Source of the DNA: Variovorax sp. 54
GTDB lineage: Bacteria; Pseudomonadota; Gammaproteobacteria; Burkholderiales; Burkholderiaceae_C
Assembly: GCF_002754375.1 (NCBI RefSeq)
Contig: NZ_PEFF01000001.1
Span: forward strand, 5,473,501 to 5,537,500
Direction of reading: 5' to 3'
Length of the DNA stretch: 64,000 nt
Below, piece by piece: positions 56,647 through 64,000 of this stretch; positions within the stretch are counted from its first letter, which is position 1, and the number at the start of each line of letters is the position of its first letter. The position numbers and the translations under genes are program-made. Below the pieces are notes generated by a model. That model searched no databases, was not told where the DNA came from, and saw nothing but the letters and a program-made list of their open reading frames with translations.

Positions 56647-56673
56647 CTTGGGGCTGCTCTAGGGCTTTTCAAG
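56647..56673 (-). promoter_or_regulatory. Sigma-32 heat-shock promoter of grpE-dnaK-dnaJ
   Basis: On the minus strand CTTGAAA (complement of 56667-56673), a 13-base spacer and CCCCAAG (complement of 56647-56653) match the RpoH consensus CTTGAAA-N13-17-CCCCAT closely. The -10 box ends 46 bases before the grpE ATG. Confidence 0.8.
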
Positions 56674-56749
56674 CGTAAAAATGCGGCCAAAAGGGCCGCA
56701 ATACGGGTCGCGAAGTGGTTTTCGCGAGAGACATCGCGGAACCGGCTTC

Positions 56750-56827
56750 GCCGGGCCGCTGGTGTCGCCCCCGGTAGGAGGGTGGCGCAGCGGACACGAA
56801 GTGCCGCGCAGCCTGGGGGCGAGCCTA
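56750..56827. repeat. Diverged copy of the 8941-9000 repeat family
   Basis: GTGTCGCCCCCGG-TAGGAGGGTGG with CGCAGCGG-ACACGAAGTG and a trailing CCTGGGGGCGAG follows the layout of the element at 8941-9000. It lies between grpE and the FKBP gene, both on the minus strand, and may separate their transcripts. Other copies in the genome are expected but cannot be seen here. Confidence 0.5.
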
Positions 56828-56829
56828 AT

Positions 56830-57180
56830 TCAGTGTGCGTCGAGGAGCTCGACGTCGAACTTCAGGGTGGCGTTCGGGGGGATCACGCCGCCGGCGCCGC
56901 GGGCACCGTAGCCCAGTGCGGCCGGGATGACCAGCGTGCGCTTGCCGCCGATCTTCATGCCGGCGACGCCTTCGTCCCAGCCCTTGATGACCTGGCCGGC
57001 GCCCAGCGAGAACGCGAAGGGGTCGTTGCGGTCGCGGCTGGAGTCGAACTTGGCGCCTTGCACGCCGTCGTTGAAGAGCCAGCCGGTGTAGTGCACATGC
57101 ACGTGGTGGCCGGCCTTGGCTTCAGCGCCGGTGCCGACTTCGGTGTCTTCGTATTGCAGGCCGGAGGGGGTGGTAGGCAT
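56830..57180 (-). CDS. FKBP-type peptidyl-prolyl cis-trans isomerase
   Basis: 116 residues, a single FKBP domain: [22 protein letters not shown], then [25 protein letters not shown] split over the active-site loop, and [29 protein letters not shown]. No signal peptide, so cytosolic. It catalyses proline isomerisation during protein folding, in keeping with the chaperone genes upstream. Confidence 0.95.
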   Translation of the reverse strand: MPTTPSGLQYEDTEVGTGAEAKAGHHVHVHYTGWLFNDGVQGAKFDSSRDRNDPFAFSLGAGQVIKGWDEGVAGMKIGGKRTLVIPAALGYGARGAGGVIPPNATLKFDVELLDAH

Positions 57181-57258
57181 GGGAAACGCTCCTTGCGTCG
57201 ATGAAATGGGAGAGGAATCGGAGCCGCGGAGTTTACCGAGGCTCGGAGCGCCCCCGCT

Positions 57259-57687
57259 TCAGCCCTGGCTGTCGGAGCCGGACGGCGTCGTTGCGGGAGG
57301 TGTCGAGTCGGGTGCGGAAGGCGCGGGTGTCACAGGTGTGGACGCCTCGGCAGAGGCCGGCTGGGCGGCGGCCGGCCCGGCGGCCTTCTTGCTCTGCCCC
57401 AGCTGCCACTTGGCGGCGAAGGCCTGCAGGTCGGACAGGCGCTTGAGCAGGTCTTGCCCGCTGAGCGTGAGGCAGTAGCCGTCGCTGCCGTGGCTCACGA
57501 CGCCGGCTTCGCGCAACTCTTTGATGCGGGTGTTGAGGGTGTTGGGAGTGATGCCGCCGACGCTGTCCTGCAGCAGCCGGAAGGTCTGGGCGTGGCCGTC
57601 GCGCAGGGCCCACAGCACACGCAGCGCATAGCGGGCTTCGAGCAGGGCGAGCAACTGGCTGATGGCTGCGTTTTCCTTGGTACTCAT
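57259..57687 (-). CDS. Winged-helix regulator, HxlR-like
   Basis: 142 residues. The first 75 form a winged helix (RYALRVLWALRDGHAQTFRLLQDSVGGITPNTLNTRIKELREAGVV split over three helices), as in HxlR or small PadR-like regulators. The rest is a low-complexity Ala/Pro/Ser/Thr tail. No effector site is visible. Several starts are possible; GAGGAG lies 9 bases before the ATG at 57687, while the longer GTG start at 57747 lacks a site. Target unknown. Confidence 0.72.
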   Translation of the reverse strand: MSTKENAAISQLLALLEARYALRVLWALRDGHAQTFRLLQDSVGGITPNTLNTRIKELREAGVVSHGSDGYCLTLSGQDLLKRLSDLQAFAAKWQLGQSKKAAGPAAAQPASAEASTPVTPAPSAPDSTPPATTPSGSDSQG

Positions 57688-57876
57688 CGACATCATCTCC
57701 TCGAAGCTGGGCGGACCGTCGGCCGGGGGCTGGCCGGGGCGGCGCACTCTTGTTTGTGATTGGTCGTCATGGACCGTCTGACTGGCCGACGACTATAGCG
57801 CGAAGGATCAGGATGCTACTGGTTTTATAGCTGTGCAGGCATGCAGCATGCGGGTTTCGAGACAAAGCTTCACAAA

Positions 57877-58722
57877 TCAAGCGTAGTTGGCCATGGCTTC
57901 GCCCAGGCGGATCGCGCGGGTGGGCGACCAGTCCGGGTTGAAGGCCAGCACGGGCGCCGGGAACAGCATGACGACGGTCGAGCCGAGCAAGAACCGGCCC
58001 ATCTCGTCGCCCTTGCGGATGTCGATCTGCTGGTCGTTGTAGTGCCACTCGCGCAGCTCGCCCACGCGCGGCGGGTTGACCACGCCGTGCCACACGGTGG
58101 CCATGCTGCCGACGATGGTGGCGCCCACCAGCACGAGCACGAAGGGGCCGTTGGCCGATTCGAAGACGCACACCACGCGTTCGTTGCGTGCAAACAGGCC
58201 AGGCACGCCGCGCGCGGTGGTCGGGTTGACCGAGAACAGGTCGCCGGGCACATGGATCATGCGCACCAGCCGCCCGTCGCAGGGCATGTGGATGCGGTGG
58301 TAGTCCTTGGGGCTGAGGTACAGCGTGGCAAAGCTGCCGTGCGCGAACTTGGCGGCCAGCGCCGCGTCGCCGCCGACCAGCGCGGTGGTCGTGTAGTTGT
58401 GGCCCTTGGCCTGGAAGATCTGGTCGCCCTCGATGGCGCCGAACTGGCTGATGGCGCCATCCACGGGGCAGACGAGGTCGGCCTGTGCGAGCGGGCGCAT
58501 GCCTGGCTTGAGGGCGCGCGTGAAGAACTGGTTGAAGCTCTTGTAGTGATGGATGTCAGACTCGAGCGCTTCGCCCATGTCGACGCCGTACTTGGCAACG
58601 AAGCGGCGAATGATCCAGGTGGTGACCGCGCCTCGTTCCTTGCCTGCGACCCAGCCGGCGAAATTGGTCAGGGCCTGCTTGGGGAACAGGTATTGGGGCA
58701 GAACTGCGGAGCGATCGGACAC
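57877..58722 (-). CDS. psd: Phosphatidylserine decarboxylase proenzyme
   Basis: 281 residues, full length. Self-cleavage motif LGST (S248 becomes the pyruvoyl group), D88 in CPVDGAIS and the HRIHMP histidines (H142, H145) that complete the site. It makes phosphatidylethanolamine at the inner membrane. A TATAGA -10-like box lies about 43 bases upstream. Monocistronic. Confidence 0.96.
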   Translation of the reverse strand: MSDRSAVLPQYLFPKQALTNFAGWVAGKERGAVTTWIIRRFVAKYGVDMGEALESDIHHYKSFNQFFTRALKPGMRPLAQADLVCPVDGAISQFGAIEGDQIFQAKGHNYTTTALVGGDAALAAKFAHGSFATLYLSPKDYHRIHMPCDGRLVRMIHVPGDLFSVNPTTARGVPGLFARNERVVCVFESANGPFVLVLVGATIVGSMATVWHGVVNPPRVGELREWHYNDQQIDIRKGDEMGRFLLGSTVVMLFPAPVLAFNPDWSPTRAIRLGEAMANYA

Positions 58723-59072
58723 GTTGTGAAAGGCCTGGAATGCGGAATCGGACGGGCATTCTATAAAGCGCTTCTCCTTGGGGGCGTAGGAAGCTTCCCT
58801 TGGTTGGGTGCTTGTTCTTTACCTGTGTGGGGTGCGCGCCCGGTGGGCGGCGCGGCGCGGGCGGCCCCACTGTGCCGGCCGCTGCGCGGCTGCCCTGCGG
58901 TGCTCGCGTTTCGCGGGGTCTCGCAGAACTCGCTGCGCTCAAACAGCTGCGAGCCCTGATCCGCGAAACGCTGCGCGCCTCGGCGGCACAGAGGGGCCGC
59001 CCGCACCACACCGCCCACCGGGCGCTTGTGGGGGTGTGGAGGCTGTCGGGCGCCGCTGCCGAGGGAGTTGGG
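58723..59072. other. Intergenic region with large palindrome
   Basis: 350 bases between the galactarate-block binding protein (stop at 59073) and psd. It holds the psd promoter side (58723-58800) and the 190-base inverted repeat at 58836-59025. Open frames through it are by-products of the high GC and symmetry. No gene seen. Confidence 0.6.
58836..59025. repeat. 190-base imperfect inverted repeat with nested hairpin
   Basis: GCGCCCGGTGGGCGG (58836-58850) and GGGCGGCCCC...CTGTGCCG pair with CGGCACAG...GGGGCCGCCC and CCGCCCACCGGGCGC (to 59025) with few mismatches. Inside, GCGTTTCGCGG pairs with CCGCGAAACGC and CTCGCAG with CTGCGAG. It is far larger than a terminator and looks like a member of a mobile or dispersed intergenic family. 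Confidence 0.6.
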
Positions 59073-60065
59073 TCAGTCGGCCTTGATGCCTGCTGCCTTG
59101 ATCACCTGCGCCCACTTCTCCACTTCCGTCTTCTGGAAGGCGGCGATCTGCGCGGTCGTCATATCGGCGGGCTCCATGCCGAAGCCCTTGAGCTTGTCCT
59201 GCATCTCTTGTGTCGCGAGGATCTTGCGTATCTCGGTGTGCAGGCGCTCGACCACGGGGGCGGGCGCGCCGGCGGGCACGAAGATCGCCTGCCACGACAC
59301 CACCTCGAAGTCCTGCAGGCCGGGCACGCCCGACTCGGCGACCGTGGGCACGTCGGGCATCGAGGCCAGGCGCTTGGCCGAGGTGACGGCAATGGCGCGC
59401 AGCTTGCCGCTCTGGATGTGCGGGCCCGCCACCACGGTGGTGTCGAACATCATGTCGACCTGGCCGCCGATCACGTCCTGGATCGCCGGGCCGCTGCCCT
59501 TGTACGGGATGTGCGTGAACTTCACGCCCGACTTGTAGCCCAGCAGTTCCAGCGCCAGGTGCTGCGAGGTGCCCGTGCCCGCCGAGGCCGACGAGAGGCC
59601 GCCGGCCTTGGCCTTGCTCGCGGCGATCACGTCCTTCAGCGTCTTGTAGGGGCTGGCCTGGTTCACCACCAGCACCACGGGGTTGGTGCCGATGAGCGTC
59701 ACGGGCGCGAACGACTTCTGCGGGTCGTAGCCGAGCTTGGGGTACAGGCTCACGTTGATGGCGTGCGAGCTGATCGTGCCGCCCACCAGCGTGAAGCCGT
59801 CGGGTGCGGCGCGCGCGCCGATCTCCGAGCCCACGCTGCCGCCGGCACCGCCCTTGTTGTCGATGATCACGCTCGTGCCCAGCGCGGTGCCGAGCTTCTG
59901 CCCGATGAGGCGGCCCAGCACGTCGGTGGTGCCCCCCGCGGGGAAGGGCACGAGGTAGGTGATCGCCTTGCCCGTGGGCCAGGTGGTGCCGCCCTGCGCG
60001 AAGGCGGGCAGGGCCGCGGCGAGCGAAACGGCGAGGGCGGATTGGATGAGTGTGCGGCGTTGCAT
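59073..60065 (-). CDS. Bug family tripartite tricarboxylate transporter substrate-binding protein
   Basis: 330 residues with a signal peptide (MQRRTLIQSALAVSLAAALP). Bug/TctC signature: KAITYLVPFPAGGTTDVLGRLI, then VIIDNKGGAGGSVGSEIGARA and a C-terminal IRKILATQEMQDKLKGFGME. It binds small carboxylates in the periplasm. No TctA/TctB genes are near; such orphan binding proteins are very common in this group. 28 bases after a second Bug gene. Confidence 0.93.
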   Translation of the reverse strand: MQRRTLIQSALAVSLAAALPAFAQGGTTWPTGKAITYLVPFPAGGTTDVLGRLIGQKLGTALGTSVIIDNKGGAGGSVGSEIGARAAPDGFTLVGGTISSHAINVSLYPKLGYDPQKSFAPVTLIGTNPVVLVVNQASPYKTLKDVIAASKAKAGGLSSASAGTGTSQHLALELLGYKSGVKFTHIPYKGSGPAIQDVIGGQVDMMFDTTVVAGPHIQSGKLRAIAVTSAKRLASMPDVPTVAESGVPGLQDFEVVSWQAIFVPAGAPAPVVERLHTEIRKILATQEMQDKLKGFGMEPADMTTAQIAAFQKTEVEKWAQVIKAAGIKAD

Positions 60066-60093
60066 GGCGATGTCTCCTTGTCTTCTCTCGTGT

Positions 60094-61074
60094 TCAGGGC
60101 TTGATGTTCAGCTTGGTGATCAGCGCCTTGAAGTAGGCGTTGTCCTTGGCCAGCGTGTCCTTGAACGCGGCGCCGTCGGTGTAGACGTAGCCCAGGTTCT
60201 GCTTGTCCATCACCTCATGCATCAGCGGCTCGGCGGCGGTCTTGGCGGTGATCTCGCGCAGCTTGGCCATCACTTCGGGTGGCGTGTTCTTCGGTGCGCC
60301 CAGCCCGCGCCACGTGCCGATCGACAGGTCGATGCCGCGCTCCTTCGCGGTCGGCACTTTCTCGAAGCCCTTCACGCGCTTGTCGGCCATCACCATCAGC
60401 ACCTTGAGCTTGCCGCCCTGCACGTGCGTCGTGACTTCGGCGGGGCTCACGGCCACGGCCTCGATGTGGCCGCCCAGCAGCGCCAGCACGGCGGGTGCGG
60501 CGCCCTGGAACGGGATGTGGCCGAACCTGGTGCCGGTCTTGTCTTCGAGCGCGGCGGCAGCCAGGTGCCAGATCGAGCCGTTGCCCGAGTTGCCCACGCG
60601 GATGCCCTCGGGCGACTTCTTTGCGGCGGCCAGGAACTCTTCGATCGTGTTCCACGGCGCATCGGCCTTCACGGTGATCGCGGCCGGGTCGGCGTTGAGT
60701 TGCGCAATGGGCTGGAAGTCGTCGTAGTTGAACTTGGCCAGGCCCAGGTGCGGCAGCGTGAGCAGCTCCACGGTGAGCACCGCGAGCTTGTAGCCATCGG
60801 GCTTGGCGTTGATCACCTCGGTCCAGCCGATGGCGCCACCCGCGCCGGGGCGGTTGACGATCACGATGCTCTGCGAGATGTGCTTGCGGCTCGCTTCAGA
60901 GAACGCGCGCGCCAGCCCGTCGGTGCCGCCGCCGGGCTGGTAGGGCACGAGCAGCTCGATGGTGCGGTTCGGGAAGTCGTTGGCTTGCGCCGCGGCGGGC
61001 GCGGCCAGACCGAGCGAGAGGGCGGCGGTGGCCGAAAGGGCGGCAATGCCGCGGACGAACTGGCTTCTTTGCAT
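60094..61074 (-). CDS. Bug family tripartite tricarboxylate transporter substrate-binding protein
   Basis: 326 residues. Signal peptide MQRSQFVRGIAALSATAALS to LAAPAAAQA, then TIELLVPYQPGGGTDGLARAF and VIVNRPGAGGAIGWTEVINAKPDG of the TctC family. It differs clearly from its neighbour, so this is not a recent duplicate. Directly after garD in the same direction (53-base gap), so the ligand may be an aldarate or its dehydration product. Confidence 0.93.
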   Translation of the reverse strand: MQRSQFVRGIAALSATAALSLGLAAPAAAQANDFPNRTIELLVPYQPGGGTDGLARAFSEASRKHISQSIVIVNRPGAGGAIGWTEVINAKPDGYKLAVLTVELLTLPHLGLAKFNYDDFQPIAQLNADPAAITVKADAPWNTIEEFLAAAKKSPEGIRVGNSGNGSIWHLAAAALEDKTGTRFGHIPFQGAAPAVLALLGGHIEAVAVSPAEVTTHVQGGKLKVLMVMADKRVKGFEKVPTAKERGIDLSIGTWRGLGAPKNTPPEVMAKLREITAKTAAEPLMHEVMDKQNLGYVYTDGAAFKDTLAKDNAYFKALITKLNIKP

Positions 61075-61127
61075 GGTGTCTCTGTCTCCGTTGTTGATCT
61101 GTGGTGGCGGCCGGCGAGGCGCGCGGC

Positions 61128-62699
61128 TCAGGTGACCGGTGCCGGGTTGAACAGCACCAGCGCGTTGTGCAGCTTCCAGTGCTCGGCCCAGGTCTTCTTG
61201 CGGCCGCTGGCCACATCGAGCATCAGGCGGAACATCTCCCAGCCGATGTCTTCGATGCTGGCTTCGCCGTCGGCGATGCGGCCTGCGTTCACGTCCATCA
61301 GGTCGTGCCAGCGGCGCGCGAGGTCGCTGCGCGTGGCGACCTTGATCACCGGCACCTCGGCCAGCCCGTAGGGTGTGCCGCGGCCGGTGGTGAATACGTG
61401 CAGGTTCATGCCGGCCGCGAGTTGCAACGTGCCGCAGATGAAGTCACTGGCGGGCGTGGCGGCGTAGATCAGGCCCTTCTGTTTGACCTTCTCGCCGGGC
61501 GCGAGCACGCCGGTGATCGGCGCCGAGCCCGACTTCACGATCGAGCCCATCGCCTTCTCGACGATGTTCGACAGCCCGCCCTTCTTGTTGCCCGGCGTGG
61601 TGTTGGCACTGCGGTCGACGCGGCCCTGGTGCAGGTAGGCGTCGTACCAGGCCATCTCGCGGATCATGGCGTCGGCCACTTCGGGCGTGGACGCGCGCGA
61701 GGTGAGCTGGTCGATGCCGTCGCGCACCTCGGTCACTTCCGAGAACATCACGGTGGCGCCCGCGCGCACCAGCAGGTCGGTGCAAAAGCCCACGGCGGGG
61801 TTGGCGGTGACGCCCGAGAAGGCGTCGCTGCCGCCGCACTGCACGCCCACGACCAGTTCGCTGGCGGGCACGGTCTCGCGTCGGCGTTGGTTCAGGCGCG
61901 CGAGGTGCACATCGGCCTGGCGCATCACCGAATCGATCATCGACATGAAGCCGACGTGCGCGTCGTCCTGCAGGCAGACCACGTCGAGGTCGTCGGCGGG
62001 CGCGCCGCGTTGGTCGGTGATCGGGATGGTGCCGGGCGGCAGCAGCCGTTCGGGCTGCAGCTTCTCGCAGCCCAGGCTCACGACCATCACCTCGCCGCCG
62101 AAGTTCGGGTTGAGGCTGATGTTGCGCAAGGTGCGGATTGGCACGATGGCGTCGGGCGCGTCGATGGCGACGCCGCAGCCGTAGCTGTGTTCGAGCGCCA
62201 CCACGTCATCGACGTGCGGGTACTTCGGCAGCAGCTCGGCCTTGATGCGTGTCACGGCAAACTCGGTCACGCCGGCCACGCACTGCACGGTCTGCGTGAT
62301 GGCCAGGATGTTGCGCGTGCCCACCGAGCCGTCGGCGTTGCGGAAGCCCTCGAAGGTGTAGCCCTCGAGCGGCGGCAGGGCAGGGGGCTTGACGGTCGCG
62401 ATGGGCAGGCCGTCGAGCTCGGGCGCGACCGGCATGCGCATCACGCGCTCGTGCACCCAGCTGCCGCGCGGCAGCGCCTTGAGCGCGTAGCCGATCACCA
62501 CGTTGTAGCGGACGATGGCCGCACCCTCGGCCAGGTCGGTCAGCGCGACCTTGTGGCCCTGGGGCACGGTGTCGACCAGCACGAGGCCGTCGTCGAAGGC
62601 CGTGCCCGTTTTGAGGCCGCCGTCGTTCGCAACGATGGCGACGTTGTCGGCCGCGTGGATGCGGATGTACAGCGGCGGTCGGGTGTTCGCATCGGCCAT
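61128..62699 (-). CDS. garD: Galactarate dehydratase (UxaA/GarD family)
   Basis: 523 residues, the length of E. coli GarD. An N-terminal SAF domain ([22 protein letters not shown]) is followed by the UxaA catalytic part: [56 protein letters not shown] and [13 protein letters not shown]. It dehydrates galactarate (possibly also other aldarates) to 5-dehydro-4-deoxyglucarate. It lies between Bug binding proteins and a TRAP permease. Altronate dehydratase is the alternative, but that enzyme is usually shorter. Confidence 0.88.
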   Translation of the reverse strand: MADANTRPPLYIRIHAADNVAIVANDGGLKTGTAFDDGLVLVDTVPQGHKVALTDLAEGAAIVRYNVVIGYALKALPRGSWVHERVMRMPVAPELDGLPIATVKPPALPPLEGYTFEGFRNADGSVGTRNILAITQTVQCVAGVTEFAVTRIKAELLPKYPHVDDVVALEHSYGCGVAIDAPDAIVPIRTLRNISLNPNFGGEVMVVSLGCEKLQPERLLPPGTIPITDQRGAPADDLDVVCLQDDAHVGFMSMIDSVMRQADVHLARLNQRRRETVPASELVVGVQCGGSDAFSGVTANPAVGFCTDLLVRAGATVMFSEVTEVRDGIDQLTSRASTPEVADAMIREMAWYDAYLHQGRVDRSANTTPGNKKGGLSNIVEKAMGSIVKSGSAPITGVLAPGEKVKQKGLIYAATPASDFICGTLQLAAGMNLHVFTTGRGTPYGLAEVPVIKVATRSDLARRWHDLMDVNAGRIADGEASIEDIGWEMFRLMLDVASGRKKTWAEHWKLHNALVLFNPAPVT

Positions 62700-62721
62700 C
62701 GTGAGGCCCTTTCTTCTGTCT

Positions 62722-64000
62722 TTACTTCACCACCATGAACAGGCTCGGGAGCCAGGTGGAAAACGCGGGAACGAAGGTAACGACCCCGAGCGCAAAGATC
62801 AATGCGCCGTAGAAGGGCCAGATGGTCTTCATCACCGTGCCCACCGACACCCCGCCGATGGCACAGCCGACGAACTGGGTGGTGCCCACGGGCGGCGTGT
62901 TCAGGCCGAGCGCGCAGTTGATGAGCATCACCACGCCGAACTGCACCGAGGTCATGCCGTACTGCTGTGCAATCGGCAGGAAGATCGGCGTGCACAGCAA
63001 GATGGTCGCGGCCATGTCCAGGAAGGTGCCCAGCACGAACAGGATGATGTTGATGAGCAGGAAGATCATCCACGGCGTGGTCGTGAACTGCGACAGCATC
63101 TGGCCCGTGAGTTCGGCCACGCCGTACAGGCTGATCAGGTAGCCGAAGGTGCTCGAGATGCCGATCAGCAGCAGGATCACGCCCGTGGTGCGCACCGCCT
63201 TCGAGGCGGCCTTGATGAAGTGCTCCCACTTCAGCGTGCGGTACACGAAGATCGTGAGCGCCAGCGCATAGAGCACCGCCACCGCCGCAGATTCGGTCGC
63301 CGTGAAGATGCCCGACAGGATGCCGCCGAGGATCAGCACCACGATGAACAGGCCTGGCAATGCCGCTGCGAACGAACGTGCCACGATGTCCCAGCCCGGG
63401 AACTTGCCGGCGGGGTAGCCGCGCTTCACGGCCACGAGGTAGGCCGCTGCGAGGTTGCTGAGCGTGAGCACGGCCGCCGGCAGCAGCGCCGCCAGGATCA
63501 GCGCCGCGATCGACACCTTGCCGCCCGCGGCGAGCGAGTAAATGATGAGGTTGTGGCTCGTCGGCATCAGCGCGCCGACCAGTGCCGCGTGGGTCGTCAC
63601 GTTGACCGCGTAGTCGGCGTGATAGCCCTCCTTCTTCATCATCGGGATCATCACGGCGCCCATGGCCGAGACGTCCGCCACGGGCGAGCCCGAGACGCCG
63701 CCGAACAAGGTGCAGGCCACCACGTTCGACATGCCGAGACCTCCGCGCACGTGGCCCACGAGGTTGCGCGCAAAGTTGACGATGCGGTCCGCGATGCCGC
63801 CGTAGAGCATGAGCTCGCCGGCGAAGATGAAGAACGGAATGGCCAGGAACGAGAAGATGCCCATGCCCGAGGTCATCTGCTGGAAGCCCACCGCGAGCGG
63901 CAGGCCTTCGTACAACAGCGTGGCCAGGGCCGACAGGCCGATCGAGAACGCCACCGGCACGCCGAGCAGCAGGAACAGCGTGAACGAGAGGCAAAGAATG
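62722..64000 (-). CDS. TRAP transporter large permease (DctM), start cut by window
   Basis: 426 codons visible, with the reading frame still open at the window end ([20 protein letters not shown] is the first segment). About 11-12 hydrophobic segments, with DctM motifs [40 protein letters not shown] and [20 protein letters not shown]. It imports a carboxylate with sodium or proton, with a DctQ and DctP that should lie beyond the window. 22 bases upstream of garD, so an aldarate is the likely cargo. Confidence 0.92.
   Translation of the reverse strand, partial: ILCLSFTLFLLLGVPVAFSIGLSALATLLYEGLPLAVGFQQMTSGMGIFSFLAIPFFIFAGELMLYGGIADRIVNFARNLVGHVRGGLGMSNVVACTLFGGVSGSPVADVSAMGAVMIPMMKKEGYHADYAVNVTTHAALVGALMPTSHNLIIYSLAAGGKVSIAALILAALLPAAVLTLSNLAAAYLVAVKRGYPAGKFPGWDIVARSFAAALPGLFIVVLILGGILSGIFTATESAAVAVLYALALTIFVYRTLKWEHFIKAASKAVRTTGVILLLIGISSTFGYLISLYGVAELTGQMLSQFTTTPWMIFLLINIILFVLGTFLDMAATILLCTPIFLPIAQQYGMTSVQFGVVMLINCALGLNTPPVGTTQFVGCAIGGVSVGTVMKTIWPFYGALIFALGVVTFVPAFSTWLPSLFMVVK

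Noticed and set aside
57841..57876. Repeated GCATGC near the psd stop
   Set aside because: Two short self-complementary hexamers without further structure; chance level.
58800..60104. 434-residue plus-strand frame across the palindrome and Bug gene
   Set aside because: It runs through the inverted repeat and then opposite a clear Bug gene; no family resemblance.

Overview
The window is high-GC, densely coded DNA from a Comamonadaceae-type betaproteobacterium, most likely Variovorax or a close relative. The gene neighbourhoods point there: tctC/Bug periplasmic binding proteins, aromatic-catabolism operons, GC-rich dispersed repeats and the grpE-dnaK-dnaJ order. The genus call is inference. 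I see no tRNA, rRNA, CRISPR array, prophage or intact insertion sequence. About 55 protein genes cover nearly everything, most on the minus strand in tight operons joined by 4-base ATGA or GTGA overlaps.

Layout. 1-3936: a GbsR/MarR-type regulator and a five-gene operon of poorly characterised genes (DCC thiol oxidoreductase, methyltransferase, membrane-SRPBCC fusion, DUF4166, DOPA-dioxygenase family), with near-identical palindromes before the regulator and before the operon. 4014-5165: a PA0069-type radical SAM gene behind a perfect LexA box. 5175-12218: an RND efflux operon with a periplasmic alpha/beta hydrolase. 12419-14075: a MarR regulator divergent from a thioesterase across two tandem operators, then a GNAT enzyme. 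14144-23726: a complete yfaA-T-S-Q-P locus built around a bacterial alpha-2-macroglobulin. 23864-25288: gndA. 25419-34306: an aromatic-ring dioxygenase operon flanked by two AraC regulators and an orphan ABC binding protein. 34455-37306: arsRBCH. 37474-40145: small enzymes.

40191-46554 is the most striking part. A LysR regulator is divergent from genes for a stand-alone Rieske protein, a Rieske oxygenase that has lost its Rieske domain, and a glutathione-S-transferase homologue. The formaldehyde-detoxification genes adhC and fghA follow in the same direction. This matches the logic of the NdmC/NdmD/NdmE N-demethylase of caffeine-degrading Pseudomonas, with the Rieske domain of NdmD freed as its own gene. 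I infer a split demethylase whose formaldehyde by-product is cleared by the genes behind it; the substrate is unknown.

46599-64000: aroQ; the stress operon prkA-yeaH-spoVR behind a long AT-rich leader with a possible sigma-54 promoter; grpE-dnaK-dnaJ behind a sigma-32 promoter; an FKBP isomerase; a small winged-helix regulator; psd; and an aldarate block (two Bug binding proteins, garD, and a TRAP large permease cut by the window end). Three GC-rich inverted-repeat elements of probable dispersed families lie at 8941-9000/56750-56827, 47050-47194 and 58836-59025.
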